The position numbers were made by a program, and so were the translations under genes. From positions 1-53,439 of the forward strand of contig PWJC01000136.1 of the NCBI GenBank assembly GCA_003560165.1: a stretch of DNA of 53,439 bases, given 5' to 3'. The stretch comes from Bacteroidales bacterium (GTDB taxonomy: Bacteria > Bacteroidota > Bacteroidia > Bacteroidales > UBA7960). Positions 36,228 to 45,497 of the stretch are shown here, one piece after another. The stretch's first letter is position 1. Every line of letters begins with the position of its first letter. The notes beneath the pieces were generated by a model, which saw only the letters and a program-made list of their open reading frames with translations, ran no database searches and was not told the DNA's origin.

Positions 36228-37343
36228 ATGTTCAATGCCTCTAAGCGCAGCAACGGCGAGCAGGTACGCGCCCAGTCACAAAAAATACTCGAGAGTCATG
36301 TATTTCCTGAATTGCTGCAGGATATCCCCAATGTACTCATGATCCTCAACGAGAACAGGCAAGTGGTTTATATGAACCGAAACCCTGTCGAACCTTCTGA
36401 AGCCATCCCTGAAAGCGAGGCCGGTAGCCGGCCGGGAGAATGCCTGGGCTGCATCAACCTGGAAAAAGGGGCCCTGGGTTGCGGATCGTCGCCTTTTTGC
36501 AAGGTATGCGGCTTCAACAAGGCCATCAGCCGCAGCGAGCGGGGACTGACGGGCAGGGACGAGTGCAACATCGCGTTAAGGAGCGGGGCGTCCCTGACCC
36601 TCAGCGTAACGACCAGACCTTTTCGCCTCGACGGGGAACAATATGTCTTTTGCGCACTTGAAGACATCAGCGAAAAAAAACGGCGGGAGATGCTGGAAAA
36701 CATCTTCCTGCACGACATCATGAACAATGCGGCCATTTTGCAAGGACTTGGGGATGCCTACGAGAACCTTCCCGACGACCAGATCAAAAAGATGCTGCAG
36801 GAGGTAGCTGCCGGTATATCTGAGGAAGTGCAATCCTATCGTTTGATCGTTGGAGCAGAAACCCAGACCCTGCAACCAAACTACGAAAAAACAGGCCTCA
36901 GGGAACTGGCCGAAGAGGTGATCCGCTCCCTGCGGGGCATGCACAGGTTCAGCAACAGGAAGATCCTGACTACCTTGTCGGAGGGTGAAATTGTTACCGA
37001 ACGTACCCTGCTGCGCCGTGTACTGATCAATATGCTGAAAAATGCCCTGGAAGCCGGTAACTCCGGCGACATTACCGAGGTGCAGAGCCACTATCACCCC
37101 GGGGAAGGCAAAGCAGTTTTCACCGTGAGAAACCAGCAGGAGATCCCGGCCGAAGACCAGCTGAAACTGTTCCAGAAATCATTTTCCACCAAGGGCATGG
37201 GCCGCGGATGGGGAACTTACAGCATTAAGGTACTCACCGAAAAGTACCTCAGGGGAAAGGTGAGGTTTTTCTCCGCTGCGGGAAAGGGGACGGTGTTTTC
37301 CATCGAGCTGCCCAGCCTTGAATCAAATCACCGGCCGGGTTAA
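36228..37343 (+). CDS. Cys-rich PAS sensor histidine kinase (HDIMN type)
   Basis: A soluble 371-residue sensor kinase. The PAS-like domain at about 28-150 contains five cysteines in the order C72-x2-C75-x9-C85-x5-C91-x2-C94, within GECLGCINLE and GCGSSPFCKVCG. This arrangement suggests a metal centre or redox switch. The phosphoacceptor His is near 162 in FLHDIMNNAA, and the HATPase domain follows at about 240-365, with NMLKNALEA and GWGTYSIKVL as N and G boxes. No membrane segment and no adjacent response regulator are seen, so it is an orphan. The family is known in anaerobes, but its ligand is not known to me. Confidence 0.85.
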   Translation: MFNASKRSNGEQVRAQSQKILESHVFPELLQDIPNVLMILNENRQVVYMNRNPVEPSEAIPESEAGSRPGECLGCINLEKGALGCGSSPFCKVCGFNKAISRSERGLTGRDECNIALRSGASLTLSVTTRPFRLDGEQYVFCALEDISEKKRREMLENIFLHDIMNNAAILQGLGDAYENLPDDQIKKMLQEVAAGISEEVQSYRLIVGAETQTLQPNYEKTGLRELAEEVIRSLRGMHRFSNRKILTTLSEGEIVTERTLLRRVLINMLKNALEAGNSGDITEVQSHYHPGEGKAVFTVRNQQEIPAEDQLKLFQKSFSTKGMGRGWGTYSIKVLTEKYLRGKVRFFSAAGKGTVFSIELPSLESNHRPG

Positions 37344-38101
37344 GCACGGGCTGGGTCGTGCCGTTTCAACTTCAATTCCTTTCCGTCGAACACGGCATAG
37401 GAAAAATACCTTACCCAGTCGCCGGTATTGACATACCTTACCCCGGGAGCGACCTCCACATCCAGCGGCAGGTGGCGGTGCCCGAATACAAAATAATCTA
37501 CCGGCCGGTTTTTTTGCATTTGTTTGCAATAGGCCAGCAACCACTCCTTGTCCTCTTCCAGGAACTCCTCCTTGTGTTTGTCATTGGCTGCCCGGCTTCT
37601 TTTGGATAGCATCATGGCCAGGCGCACTCCCAGACCGGGATGGATATAGGAGAACAAACGCTGACAGGTGCGGCAGCCAAACACCGATTTCAGCAGTTTG
37701 TAGCCTCTGTCGCCGGGCCCCAGTCCATCGCCATGACCCATAAAAAAAGTTTTTTCTCCAATACGGATCTCTTCCGGATGCCGGTGCATGATCAGACCAA
37801 GCTCTTCTTCAAAATAACCGAAGGCCCACATATCATGATTTCCGGTAAAATAATGCACCGGAATGCCGCTGTCGGTAATTTCTGCCAGTGTACCCAACAG
37901 CCTGACAAAGCCCTTGGGAACAACGGTGCTGTATTCAAACCAGAAATCAAACACATCGCCCAGGATATAAATGGAGGAGGCATCGGAGCTGACGCTGCGC
38001 AACCACCTGACCAATTCCCTTTCGCGAAAAAGGCTCCCAGCCCGGTCGGGTACCCCAAGGTGACTGTCAGAAACAAAATATGCCTTTTTCCCGGACTCCA
38101 T
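37340..38101 (-). CDS. lpxH: UDP-2,3-diacylglucosamine diphosphatase
   Basis: Calcineurin-like phosphoesterase of lipid A synthesis that hydrolyses UDP-2,3-diacylglucosamine to lipid X and UMP at the inner membrane. The protein is 253 residues from ATG 38101. Metal-binding motifs are SDSHLG near 11, GDVFDFW near 46, TGNHDMW, MGHGDGLGPGD and FGHRHLP. The upstream frame to 38308 is not protein-like and would delay the first motif. It overlaps the end of the kinase gene by 4 bp on the opposite strand. Confidence 0.9.
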   Translation of the reverse strand: MESGKKAYFVSDSHLGVPDRAGSLFRERELVRWLRSVSSDASSIYILGDVFDFWFEYSTVVPKGFVRLLGTLAEITDSGIPVHYFTGNHDMWAFGYFEEELGLIMHRHPEEIRIGEKTFFMGHGDGLGPGDRGYKLLKSVFGCRTCQRLFSYIHPGLGVRLAMMLSKRSRAANDKHKEEFLEEDKEWLLAYCKQMQKNRPVDYFVFGHRHLPLDVEVAPGVRYVNTGDWVRYFSYAVFDGKELKLKRHDPARA

Positions 38102-38215
38102 GAATGATGGCAAAACAATTGGTGCTGGGCCGATTCCCAGCAACAAACCTAAGTGATTTTTCCTGAATACGCAACCGAAATCCACCGAGGGGTATGCCAA
38201 TTCGTGATATTGTCG

Positions 38216-38223
38216 TATCTTTA
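38216..38223 (+). promoter_or_regulatory. Probable -7 element of the cupin gene
   Basis: TATCTTTA, one base from consensus, lies 77 bp before the ATG of the cysteine-dioxygenase-like gene. Confidence 0.35.
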
Positions 38224-38299
38224 GGCTTCCCGGTATAAGGCTTTCCGGGCAGAGCGAATGCACATATACCCACATCCATAACCCATTAAACACATCTGC

Positions 38300-38887
38300 A
38301 TGAAACAATTACTCGATGCATTGAAAACACTGGAAGGTAAAAAGATCGATCCCCCAACGGTAAAGGAAGTGATCTCTTCGGTGAACCTGAATGATCTGCC
38401 TTACGAAGAACGCCTCGAAGGAGTTGACCTGGATAAGTACAACCGGATATTGATCTCCGATGCGCCACTCCAGGTATACATCATGACCTGGCCTCCCCAG
38501 TTTCTTTTGCCCATCCATGAGCACAAAAACTTCTGGGGATATGTTATCCCCCTGAAGGGGATCGTGGCCGAAACCCTTTATGGCTATGCTCCCAATAAAA
38601 GGAAGATCTTTCTACATCCCACCAAGAGCTTCAAGCCGGGCGAGATCATTTACGAGCCCTACAACGCCATTCACAAGCTACAAAATCCTTCTCCCATCGA
38701 ACCGACAATCAGCCTGCACATCTACTATCCGCCCTCATACGATTACAAGGGCACCATGATATTCGATGCACAAAACCGGCGCCTGGCCATACTCAGCGAA
38801 AAAGCCCCGGGTATTAGCTGGGAAATGCCCGACGATCATTACGAATCGGTCATTGAGGATGCATACGATGTGGAAAAGCTGTGGTAG
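38300..38887 (+). CDS. Cysteine-dioxygenase-like cupin
   Basis: A 195-residue protein resembling iron-dependent thiol dioxygenases, which oxidise cysteine or other small thiols to sulfinates. The cupin shows the metal-binding pair in PPQFLLPIHEHKNFWG, the acidic YVIPLKGIVAETLY strand, the IIYEPYNAIHKLQN region and a C-terminal His in SLHIYYP. The start follows AAACACATCTGC and is close to a -7 element. Substrate and activity are inferred from the fold only. Confidence 0.75.
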   Translation: MKQLLDALKTLEGKKIDPPTVKEVISSVNLNDLPYEERLEGVDLDKYNRILISDAPLQVYIMTWPPQFLLPIHEHKNFWGYVIPLKGIVAETLYGYAPNKRKIFLHPTKSFKPGEIIYEPYNAIHKLQNPSPIEPTISLHIYYPPSYDYKGTMIFDAQNRRLAILSEKAPGISWEMPDDHYESVIEDAYDVEKLW

Positions 38888-38908
38888 GCGTTAAAAAGCC
38901 CGCATCTT

Positions 38909-40093
38909 TCAGGGTATCGGCGATCCGAAAATACCAGCCAGTACCTCCTCGAGTTGTTCAGGACTGAGTTTCTTTTTCAGAATGCGGCCCTCGGGGTCGA
39001 TCAACACATTGTATGGAATGGCCTCTATGTTGTAGAGGCTGATCACCGGCGAATTCCAAAAACGCAGGTCGCTGACCTGTACCCAGGTAATCCCGTCCTC
39101 GATGATGCCCTGCAACCACTGCGTCCGGGTGCGGTCGAGCGAAATACCGTAAATCTCAAATCCCTGGTGGCGGTAAGTGTCGTAAATACCTTTAAGCTGG
39201 AGGTTGATTTCCCGGCAGGGTGAGCACCAGGCGGCCCAGAAGTCGATCAGTACGTATTTTCCCCTCAGAGATGACAAACTGACCATATTGCCTTCGGGGT
39301 CGGGCAACACGATATCGGGGGCCGGCCTACCGGTGGCCAGGGACTGCTCGGCAAGCTCACGCCTGGACATATTCCGCTTATACTGGCTTACCCTGCGCTT
39401 GAGATCCATCACATGCCGGTTGGCGGGATAGGCTTCCGACAACGACTTACTCAGCTTTTCGAAATATTCGAAATGTTCGTTTTCATTTAACAGAAGCCGG
39501 TTGCCAAAGTATTGGTACAGAGCAATGATGGATGCCAATGAGTGGGGGTTGTCGCGGATAAACCGCTTGACAAAAGCCTGCTTTTCTTCAAATATGTCTG
39601 CATAGGCCTGGTTGACCTCCCATCTAACCTGCCGGGCATTGGCCGTGTATTGACTTTCTCTGAATACCAGGGCCAGCGAATCCACCTCGGTGTAGCCGTC
39701 CAGGATGGAACGGTTCAACATCGAAAGCAAGGCAGAGTCTTCAGAGCCCTCGATCCGATGATCTGCTGATAGGTTCTGGGCATCGCCACTGACATGGATC
39801 TCATCGCCGGGCTCTGCAACCAGGGTGATAAAATTGGATTGATCCACACGCAAAATGTAAAATCCGGCCTCATCCAATTTTTTCCTGTAGGAAAATGTTC
39901 CGCGGGCATCGGCAGTTATGCTGTCAACATGAACCAGTTCACTTGTTGTCAGTTCCTGGAACTGCATCCCCAGGCGCTCTGCATTCTCAAGCTGTCCTCT
40001 CAAAATGAGATGATCATTCTCTCCGTCGCGGACCCCGGCTTGGCAGGCGGCTAACAATAAAAGGGCGAAAAGCGGGAACAACAATCGGTTCAT
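38909..40093 (-). CDS. TlpA-like thioredoxin lipoprotein with DUF4369 domain
   Basis: A 394-residue lipoprotein (lipobox LLAAC near residue 16) of the same type as the protein at 33045. A DUF4369-like beta domain is at about 28-120, a helical middle part at 120-260, and a thioredoxin domain at about 265-390 with IDFWAAWCSPCRE, so this one keeps the usual CxPC motif. The cis-Pro region is AIPYNVLIDPEGR. It probably reduces disulfides in the cell envelope. It lies 105 bp after mreD on the same strand, where mrdA would be expected in many Bacteroidota. Confidence 0.9.
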   Translation of the reverse strand: MNRLLFPLFALLLLAACQAGVRDGENDHLILRGQLENAERLGMQFQELTTSELVHVDSITADARGTFSYRKKLDEAGFYILRVDQSNFITLVAEPGDEIHVSGDAQNLSADHRIEGSEDSALLSMLNRSILDGYTEVDSLALVFRESQYTANARQVRWEVNQAYADIFEEKQAFVKRFIRDNPHSLASIIALYQYFGNRLLLNENEHFEYFEKLSKSLSEAYPANRHVMDLKRRVSQYKRNMSRRELAEQSLATGRPAPDIVLPDPEGNMVSLSSLRGKYVLIDFWAAWCSPCREINLQLKGIYDTYRHQGFEIYGISLDRTRTQWLQGIIEDGITWVQVSDLRFWNSPVISLYNIEAIPYNVLIDPEGRILKKKLSPEQLEEVLAGIFGSPIP

Positions 40094-40198
40094 AACAGGG
40101 AGCCAGCGTTTTGATTGACTGGCCCAAAGTTAAAAACAAATCAGGCTGAGGCAGGGCTTTTAAGATTTTTTAACCTCGGGAAAACCCCGTAGTCTATG

Positions 40199-40723
40199 CT
40201 ACCTGGCTTTCTTGCCGGCCGGGCGGTCGGAAAAAATAAAAGCCAAAAGTACAAACAGGGCGGTGAAGCCGGTATTGAGCAGTATGCGGATCAGTGTATG
40301 CGGCACCTCTGAAAAGCGGAATACCTCCAGAAAGAACAATACGGCATGGTGGGCCAACACCAGAGCAATCACATAAAAGATCATGGAAAAGGTGCCGAAA
40401 GAGGAAAAGGAAGGCCTTTCGGGGTCTTCTGCCACGAACTGACCGGTAACCAGCCGTATTACCGTTGGCCGGCAAAAGGCCATGAATACGGTGGCCCCTG
40501 CATGGATGGCCAGGGAATCGGAAAACATGTCAATAATCAGTCCGAGCACAAAGGCCACCGACAACAGCAACAATCCGGGAATATTCAGGGGCAGAAGCAG
40601 GACAAGAAAAACATACAGCTGGGGATTCATATAACCGCCCAGGTGAATATTATTCAATACCAGCACCTGTACCAGCACCAGAAACACAAAGAGGGCCAGA
40701 TAACCCCAACGGACATTGAGCAT
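40199..40723 (-). CDS. mreD: Rod shape-determining protein MreD
   Basis: Inner membrane component of the elongasome that works with MreB, MreC, PBP2 and RodA. The 174-residue protein has five to six hydrophobic helices and the conserved FVLGLIIDMFSDSLAIHA segment near 60. It follows mreC by 17 bp, so the two are cotranscribed. Confidence 0.88.
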   Translation of the reverse strand: MLNVRWGYLALFVFLVLVQVLVLNNIHLGGYMNPQLYVFLVLLLPLNIPGLLLLSVAFVLGLIIDMFSDSLAIHAGATVFMAFCRPTVIRLVTGQFVAEDPERPSFSSFGTFSMIFYVIALVLAHHAVLFFLEVFRFSEVPHTLIRILLNTGFTALFVLLAFIFSDRPAGKKAR

Positions 40724-40740
40724 GGCAAGGCAATTAATGA

Positions 40741-41571
40741 TCAGTTGGAATGCAGTGGCAGCTCCAGGCCGTCCTGCTCCTCCTTCATCAGGTTATTAAC
40801 CAGGTAAACATACGACAGCTTATTGAAATCCAGGGCCAGTTCGACGGTGGCGGTGATAAAGGTTTCGCCCCGCCTGACCTCCCAGTCGGTGAGTGTTCCG
40901 ATGAAAATTCCCGGGGGAAAGATGGTGGAATATCCGCTGGTAACGATGGTATCGCCCAGGTGAAGGCTCGCATGGGCCGGAATGTACTCCACAGAAGCCA
41001 GGCGGTAATCTCGCCCTTCCCATCGCAGGCTGCCGATATGCCCGTTTCTTTTCAGCATTACGCTCAGCTGCATGTCGGAGTGCAGCAGCGACATGACGCT
41101 GCTGAAGTTTTTCGTCACATCCTTCACGATGCCAGCCACCCCATTGGTCAGCAAAACGCCCATATCGGGGGCAATGCCATGCCGGCTGCCCTTGTTCAGT
41201 GTCATGTAGTTGTTGCGGCGGGTAACCGAATTATTGATCACCCGGGCATGCTGATAGGTGTACCTGGCCTGGTAAAGGCTGTCGCGGGCCACAAACTGCT
41301 GTTGGTCGGTGATCATGAAATTTTCCATCTGCCGGTTGAGTAAGAGGGTGTTCTCTTCGACCAACTGCCGGTTGGCCTGCCGTAGCAATAAAAAAGAGGT
41401 AACCCCGTTGCTCATGTGCAGCAATCTGCCCGAGATGGCGTTGGCCGAATGCAAATAGAAGGTGCGCTGGTATTGCTGGTGCTGAAAAACCAGCATAATG
41501 GCCACAGCTTCCAGAAAGAGAAAAAGAAAGAAAAATTGATACTTCAGTATAAACCTGTACAGGTTGCGCAT
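40741..41571 (-). CDS. mreC: Rod shape-determining protein MreC
   Basis: Bitopic protein that organises the elongasome. The 276-residue protein has an N-terminal transmembrane helix (about 10-28), a coiled-coil stretch (about 60-90) and the two-beta-barrel periplasmic domain with the conserved KGSRHGIAPDMGVLLTNGVAG and VTSGYSTIFPPGIFIG. Its start is 63 bp after the mreB stop. Confidence 0.93.
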   Translation of the reverse strand: MRNLYRFILKYQFFFLFLFLEAVAIMLVFQHQQYQRTFYLHSANAISGRLLHMSNGVTSFLLLRQANRQLVEENTLLLNRQMENFMITDQQQFVARDSLYQARYTYQHARVINNSVTRRNNYMTLNKGSRHGIAPDMGVLLTNGVAGIVKDVTKNFSSVMSLLHSDMQLSVMLKRNGHIGSLRWEGRDYRLASVEYIPAHASLHLGDTIVTSGYSTIFPPGIFIGTLTDWEVRRGETFITATVELALDFNKLSYVYLVNNLMKEEQDGLELPLHSN

Positions 41572-41634
41572 GCCGGTTTATGGGTTATCGGCCAGGGCGG
41601 GAAGGCCCGGACACTGATTTTGGTCACACTCCAA

Positions 41635-42657
41635 TCATTTGATCAGGAAAGGGAATTTATGAAAGTTTTTCAGGGCGATACCGGTTCCGCGGGCAACCGC
41701 CCGTAAGGGGTCTTCGGCAATATGCACGGTTAGCTTGGTTTTCAGAGAAATGCGCTTATCAAGCCCCCGCAGCAGCGAACCTCCTCCGGCCATGTAGATG
41801 CCTGTGCGGTATATATCAGCAGCGAGTTCCGGTGGGGTCATCTCCAGTGCATTCATCACTGCGGCTTCGATCTTGGTGATCGACTTGTCGAGGCAATGGG
41901 CCACCTCCGAATAGTTGACGCTGATCTCCTTGGGGATGCCGGTCATCATGTCTCTGCCGTGCACCGCCAGTTCGGGCGGAGGGTTGTCCAGTTCGGCCAG
42001 GGCGCTGCCCACTTCGATCTTGATCTTTTCGGATGTGCGCTCACCGATGAGGATGTTGTGCTGTTTGCGCATATATTCCATGATGTCGGCATTAAAATCA
42101 TCGCCTGCTATCCGGATCGATTTGTTGCAAACGATACCGCCCAAAGCAATCACGGCGATCTCGGTGGTGCCTCCTCCGATGTCGATCACCATATTGCCCA
42201 CCGGCTCCAGTACGTCGATGCCGATGCCGATGGCTGCTGCCATGGGTTCATGGATCAGCCGGACTTCCTTGGCCCCCGCCTGCTCGCAACTATCGCGCAC
42301 AGCCCTCTCCTCCACTTCGGTAATGCCCGAGGGGATACAGATGACCATTTTCAGCGAAGGCGGGAAAAACGGTTTTTTGGTTTCCGTCATTTTGATCATC
42401 GCCCGGATCATGGCCTCTGCAGCCTGAAAGTCGGCGATAACCCCATCGCGAAGAGGCCTCAGCGTTTTTATATTCTCGTGGGTTTTCCCGTGCATCATCA
42501 TCGCCTGCCTGCCAACGGCAATGATCTCATTGGTGGTTCGGTTGATGGCAACGATCGAGGGTTCCTCCACCACCACCTTGTCGTTATGGATGATGATGGA
42601 ATTGGCGGTCCCCAGGTCAATGGCAATTTCCTTGGTCAAAAAAGAGAACAAACCCAT
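41635..42657 (-). CDS. mreB: Actin-like rod shape protein MreB
   Basis: ATP-binding actin homologue that directs lateral wall synthesis. The 340-residue length is standard. It shows the phosphate-1 motif IDLGTANSII near 13, MVCIPSGITEVEERAV, the phosphate-2 motif IDIGGGTTEIAVIALGG near 160 and the adenosine motif MAGGGSLLRGLDKRI near 290. It follows purH by 26 bp, the arrangement usual in Bacteroidota. Confidence 0.96.
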   Translation of the reverse strand: MGLFSFLTKEIAIDLGTANSIIIHNDKVVVEEPSIVAINRTTNEIIAVGRQAMMMHGKTHENIKTLRPLRDGVIADFQAAEAMIRAMIKMTETKKPFFPPSLKMVICIPSGITEVEERAVRDSCEQAGAKEVRLIHEPMAAAIGIGIDVLEPVGNMVIDIGGGTTEIAVIALGGIVCNKSIRIAGDDFNADIMEYMRKQHNILIGERTSEKIKIEVGSALAELDNPPPELAVHGRDMMTGIPKEISVNYSEVAHCLDKSITKIEAAVMNALEMTPPELAADIYRTGIYMAGGGSLLRGLDKRISLKTKLTVHIAEDPLRAVARGTGIALKNFHKFPFLIK

Positions 42658-42683
42658 TAGTTAAAATTTTTTACCGGTTGATC

Positions 42684-44213
42684 TTAATGTTTAAAATGCC
42701 TGTTCCCGGTAATGGCCATGGCCATCCCGGCTTTGTCGCAATAGTCTGCAGAGGCCTGGTCCCTGACCGATCCCCCCGGCTGGATCACCGCACCGATGCC
42801 GGCTTCGTGGGCTATTTCCACACAATCGGGGAAGGGGAAAAAGGCATCTGAGGCCATTACCGCCCCCCTGGTGTCGTGATGGTAAACACGGGCCTTTCCG
42901 ATGGCATGCTTCAGCGCATCTATCCTGGAGGTCTGCCCCATACCGGCGCCGATGAGCATGCTGTCCTTCACCAGGGCGATGGCATTCGATTTAAGGTGCT
43001 TCACGATCGAATTGGCAAAAATCATATCTTTTTCCTCGTCGCGGTCGGGCCTCCGCCTGGTGACCACCTTCCACTGCTCGGGCAGGCTGTTCTTGTGGTC
43101 CTGGGTTTGCCATAGCACACCGCCAAGTATGGAGCGATAGCGCACATCGGGCACGATAAAGGATTTGTTGCGAAGGATGATCCGGTTCTTTTTTTGCGTA
43201 AGCACCTCCAGGCTGCCCTCCCCGTAACCCGGTGCAATCAACACCTCGAAAAAAAGTTCGTGGATGGCATTTGCCAGTTTCTCGTCCACTTCGCGGTTGG
43301 CGATCAGCACCCCCCCAAAGGCAGAGGCCGGGTCGCCCGACAGGGCGTCGGCCCAGGCTTCGCCGATGGTTTCCCTGCTGGCAGCTCCGCAAGGATTGGT
43401 GTGTTTGATAATAGCAAAGGAAGGGGCGGAAAATTCGGCCATCAATCCCATGGCAGCATCCACATCGAGCAAATTATTGTAGGAAAGGGGCTTTCCGCCC
43501 AGCTGCTCAAAGATGTCCTCCGGCTTCCCATAAAAACATCCCTGCTGGTGTGGGTTTTCACCATACCGCAGGGGGTGGGCTTCGCGGATACTCTCCTTGA
43601 ACACATCGATATCCCCAAGGTTGAGGTAATGAAATATTTCCGTGTCGTAATGAGAGGAAACCTCCATGGCGGCAGCCGCCATTTGCCGGCGGTCGCTCAG
43701 TGTGGTAGCCCCCTCCTGCTTTTTGAGTAGTGCCACCGCATGCGAAAACCAGTCAAAAGAGGGCACCACCAACACGTCAAAGAAATTTTTTGCTGCAGCC
43801 CGTATCAGGGAGATGCCTCCAATGTCGATCTTTTCCATAATCTCCTGGTGGCCGGCCCCCGAAGAGAGGGTTTGCCCGAAAGGATAAAGGTCTGTCACCA
43901 CCATGTCGACAGGCTCAATGCCATGCTCCTTCATCTGCTGCCTGTCGTTTTCAAGAGAGGGCCGGCACAATATGCCACCGAAAATGGCCGGATGAAGCGT
44001 TTTTACGCGGCCTCCGAAAATGGCGGGATAACCCGTAAGCTCTTCCACAGACCTGGCCGGTATGCCCATCTGCCGGATAAAGGCCAGGGTGCCGCCGGTA
44101 GATAATATGTCTGCATTAAGCGCATGCAGTGTTTGCACAAGTTCTCCTACCGGCTCTTTGTTATACACCGATATCAGGGCCCGTGAAACCTTTTTTACAT
44201 TGTGCGTTTCCAT
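42684..44213 (-). CDS. purH: Bifunctional AICAR formyltransferase/IMP cyclohydrolase
   Basis: Performs the last two steps of IMP synthesis. The 509-residue protein has the IMP cyclohydrolase (MGS-like) domain at the N-terminus ([34 protein letters not shown]) and the AICAR transformylase domain after about 195, with [20 protein letters not shown], and the C-terminal DAFFPFPDC and GGSVRDQ. It is the first gene of the purH-mreBCD unit. Confidence 0.96.
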   Translation of the reverse strand: METHNVKKVSRALISVYNKEPVGELVQTLHALNADILSTGGTLAFIRQMGIPARSVEELTGYPAIFGGRVKTLHPAIFGGILCRPSLENDRQQMKEHGIEPVDMVVTDLYPFGQTLSSGAGHQEIMEKIDIGGISLIRAAAKNFFDVLVVPSFDWFSHAVALLKKQEGATTLSDRRQMAAAAMEVSSHYDTEIFHYLNLGDIDVFKESIREAHPLRYGENPHQQGCFYGKPEDIFEQLGGKPLSYNNLLDVDAAMGLMAEFSAPSFAIIKHTNPCGAASRETIGEAWADALSGDPASAFGGVLIANREVDEKLANAIHELFFEVLIAPGYGEGSLEVLTQKKNRIILRNKSFIVPDVRYRSILGGVLWQTQDHKNSLPEQWKVVTRRRPDRDEEKDMIFANSIVKHLKSNAIALVKDSMLIGAGMGQTSRIDALKHAIGKARVYHHDTRGAVMASDAFFPFPDCVEIAHEAGIGAVIQPGGSVRDQASADYCDKAGMAMAITGNRHFKH

Positions 44214-44226
44214 TGATAAAACGGAT

Positions 44227-44235
44227 TATCTTTGC
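44227..44235 (+). promoter_or_regulatory. -7 promoter element of the YitT gene
   Basis: TATCTTTGC matches TAnnTTTGC. It lies 43 bp before the ATG at 44278, in the divergent region with purH; a TTTC at 44207-44210 could be a weak -33 element. Confidence 0.55.
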
Positions 44236-44277
44236 CCCCTCTAAAACCCTGACGAAGTTACTTTAAATTTTCTGGAA

Positions 44278-45171
44278 ATGACTTTAGTTAGCAAAGAAAA
44301 AAAATTATCCCGCAAGTGGTTTACCGCCTATAGCCTGATCACCCTTGGGGCCTTCATCATGGCATTGGGTTATGTGTTGTTCATCAGCCCTTACAAAATT
44401 GTCCCCGGCGGGGTCTACGGCATAGGCATTGTCCTGTTCCATCTGATCGGAGTGCCCGTAGGACTTACCGGACTGGCTTTTAACATCCCTCTGACAATCA
44501 TCGGTGTCCGCCTGCTGGGGCCCCGTTTCGGTGTCAAAACGGTGGTGGGTTTCATACTGGCTTCCGTTTTTATTGACGGCATTGCCTGGCTGTACGGCAC
44601 CGAACCCCTGGTGGAGAACGACCCCCTGCTTTCCAGCATTTTCGGAGGGGTGTTGATCGGCCTGGGTCTGGGCCTGATCTTCAAGGCAAGGGCCACTTCG
44701 GGCGGAAGCAGCATCGTGGCCATGATCATGAGCAGATACACCAGAATGCCCTTGGGGCAAAGCCTCATGGTGATCGATGCCTTCATAGTTCTGGTTGGTC
44801 TGGTGGCCTTTGGCGATTGGACCATCCCGCTATACTCGCTGATTGTTATCTTCATTACCGGAAAGGTCATCGACATCGTAATGGAAGGCTTTTCCTACGA
44901 GAAAACCCTCTTCATCATCAGCGACAAATACCAGGAAATCGCAGCCAAAATCCTTTCCGACCTCAACCGGGGCGGTACCTTTATCGAAGGAAAGGGTATG
45001 TATAAACAGGACGAGAAAAAGATCATCTTTGTAAACGTAACCCGGCGCGAGGTGGCCGTTTTGCAGGATTTCATCCACCAAATAGATCCCGAGGCCTTTG
45101 TAACGGTGATCGATGCTTCCGAGATATTGGGCAAGGGGTTCCGGTCGCTTCCCGAAAAGGTGGCAGAATAG
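44278..45171 (+). CDS. YitT family membrane protein (DUF2179)
   Basis: A 297-residue inner membrane protein with five or six helices in about 1-200. It includes the conserved FISPYKIVPGGVYGIGIVL near 40 and ATSGGSSIVAMIMSRYT near 140. A C-terminal cytoplasmic DUF2179 domain begins at about 205 (SYEKTLFIIS) with GKGMYKQDEKKIIFVNVTRRE. The family is common and its substrate is not established. It is a single-gene unit between purH (divergent) and the SRAP gene. Confidence 0.9.
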   Translation: MTLVSKEKKLSRKWFTAYSLITLGAFIMALGYVLFISPYKIVPGGVYGIGIVLFHLIGVPVGLTGLAFNIPLTIIGVRLLGPRFGVKTVVGFILASVFIDGIAWLYGTEPLVENDPLLSSIFGGVLIGLGLGLIFKARATSGGSSIVAMIMSRYTRMPLGQSLMVIDAFIVLVGLVAFGDWTIPLYSLIVIFITGKVIDIVMEGFSYEKTLFIISDKYQEIAAKILSDLNRGGTFIEGKGMYKQDEKKIIFVNVTRREVAVLQDFIHQIDPEAFVTVIDASEILGKGFRSLPEKVAE

Positions 45172-45220
45172 GCTGCGGCCCCTTGGTTGGCAGAGCGAGA
45201 ACAACAAAAACCCCCACAAT

Positions 45221-45243
45221 ACATATTTTATTTTGCAATATGT
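45221..45243. repeat. Small dyad after the YitT gene
   Basis: ACATATT (45221-45227) and AATATGT (45237-45243) form a 7-bp stem around a T-rich loop. It may be a weak terminator for the gene ending at 45171. Confidence 0.4.
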
Positions 45244-45261
45244 GTTTTCCCCCTAATATTT

Positions 45262-45321
45262 CTCCTGTAAAAAAACACCCGCATTTTGTATAAAAATTTA
45301 CAAAATACTGGTGTACAGGAG
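45262..45321. promoter_or_regulatory. Large 60-bp imperfect dyad between YitT and SRAP genes
   Basis: The arms pair in three nested blocks: CTCCTGT with ACAGGAG, ACACC with GGTGT, and ATTTTGTA with TACAAAAT, around an 8-nt centre (45291-45298). A perfect GAAGCGCTTC palindrome follows directly at 45322-45331. It may be a folded RNA, an operator cluster or a small mobile-element remnant. Confidence 0.5.
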
Positions 45322-45386
45322 GAAGCGCTTCACTTTAACATGTTTTTTTCGTTCGTCTATGTGTAATTTCGAACAAAAAAATCATG

Positions 45387-45483
45387 TATATTTGTCCGCT
45401 TTTTACACATCACAGGCAATAGCTTTGGGAGGCGAACAGGACGGTGGGAAGGCGGGTGGGAACCGGCATAACGCTTACCTTTG
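45387..45483 (+). promoter_or_regulatory. Two -7 elements upstream of the SRAP gene
   Basis: TATATTTG at 45387-45394 and TACCTTTG at 45476-45483 both match TAnnTTTG. The second implies a transcript starting about 8 bp before ATG 45498, which excludes in-frame starts farther upstream. Confidence 0.55.
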
Positions 45484-45497
45484 CAAAAAAGCACTGT

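Noticed and set aside
45444-45497. Upstream start for the SRAP protein
   Set aside because: It would precede the -7 element at 45476-45483 and bury the catalytic Cys2.
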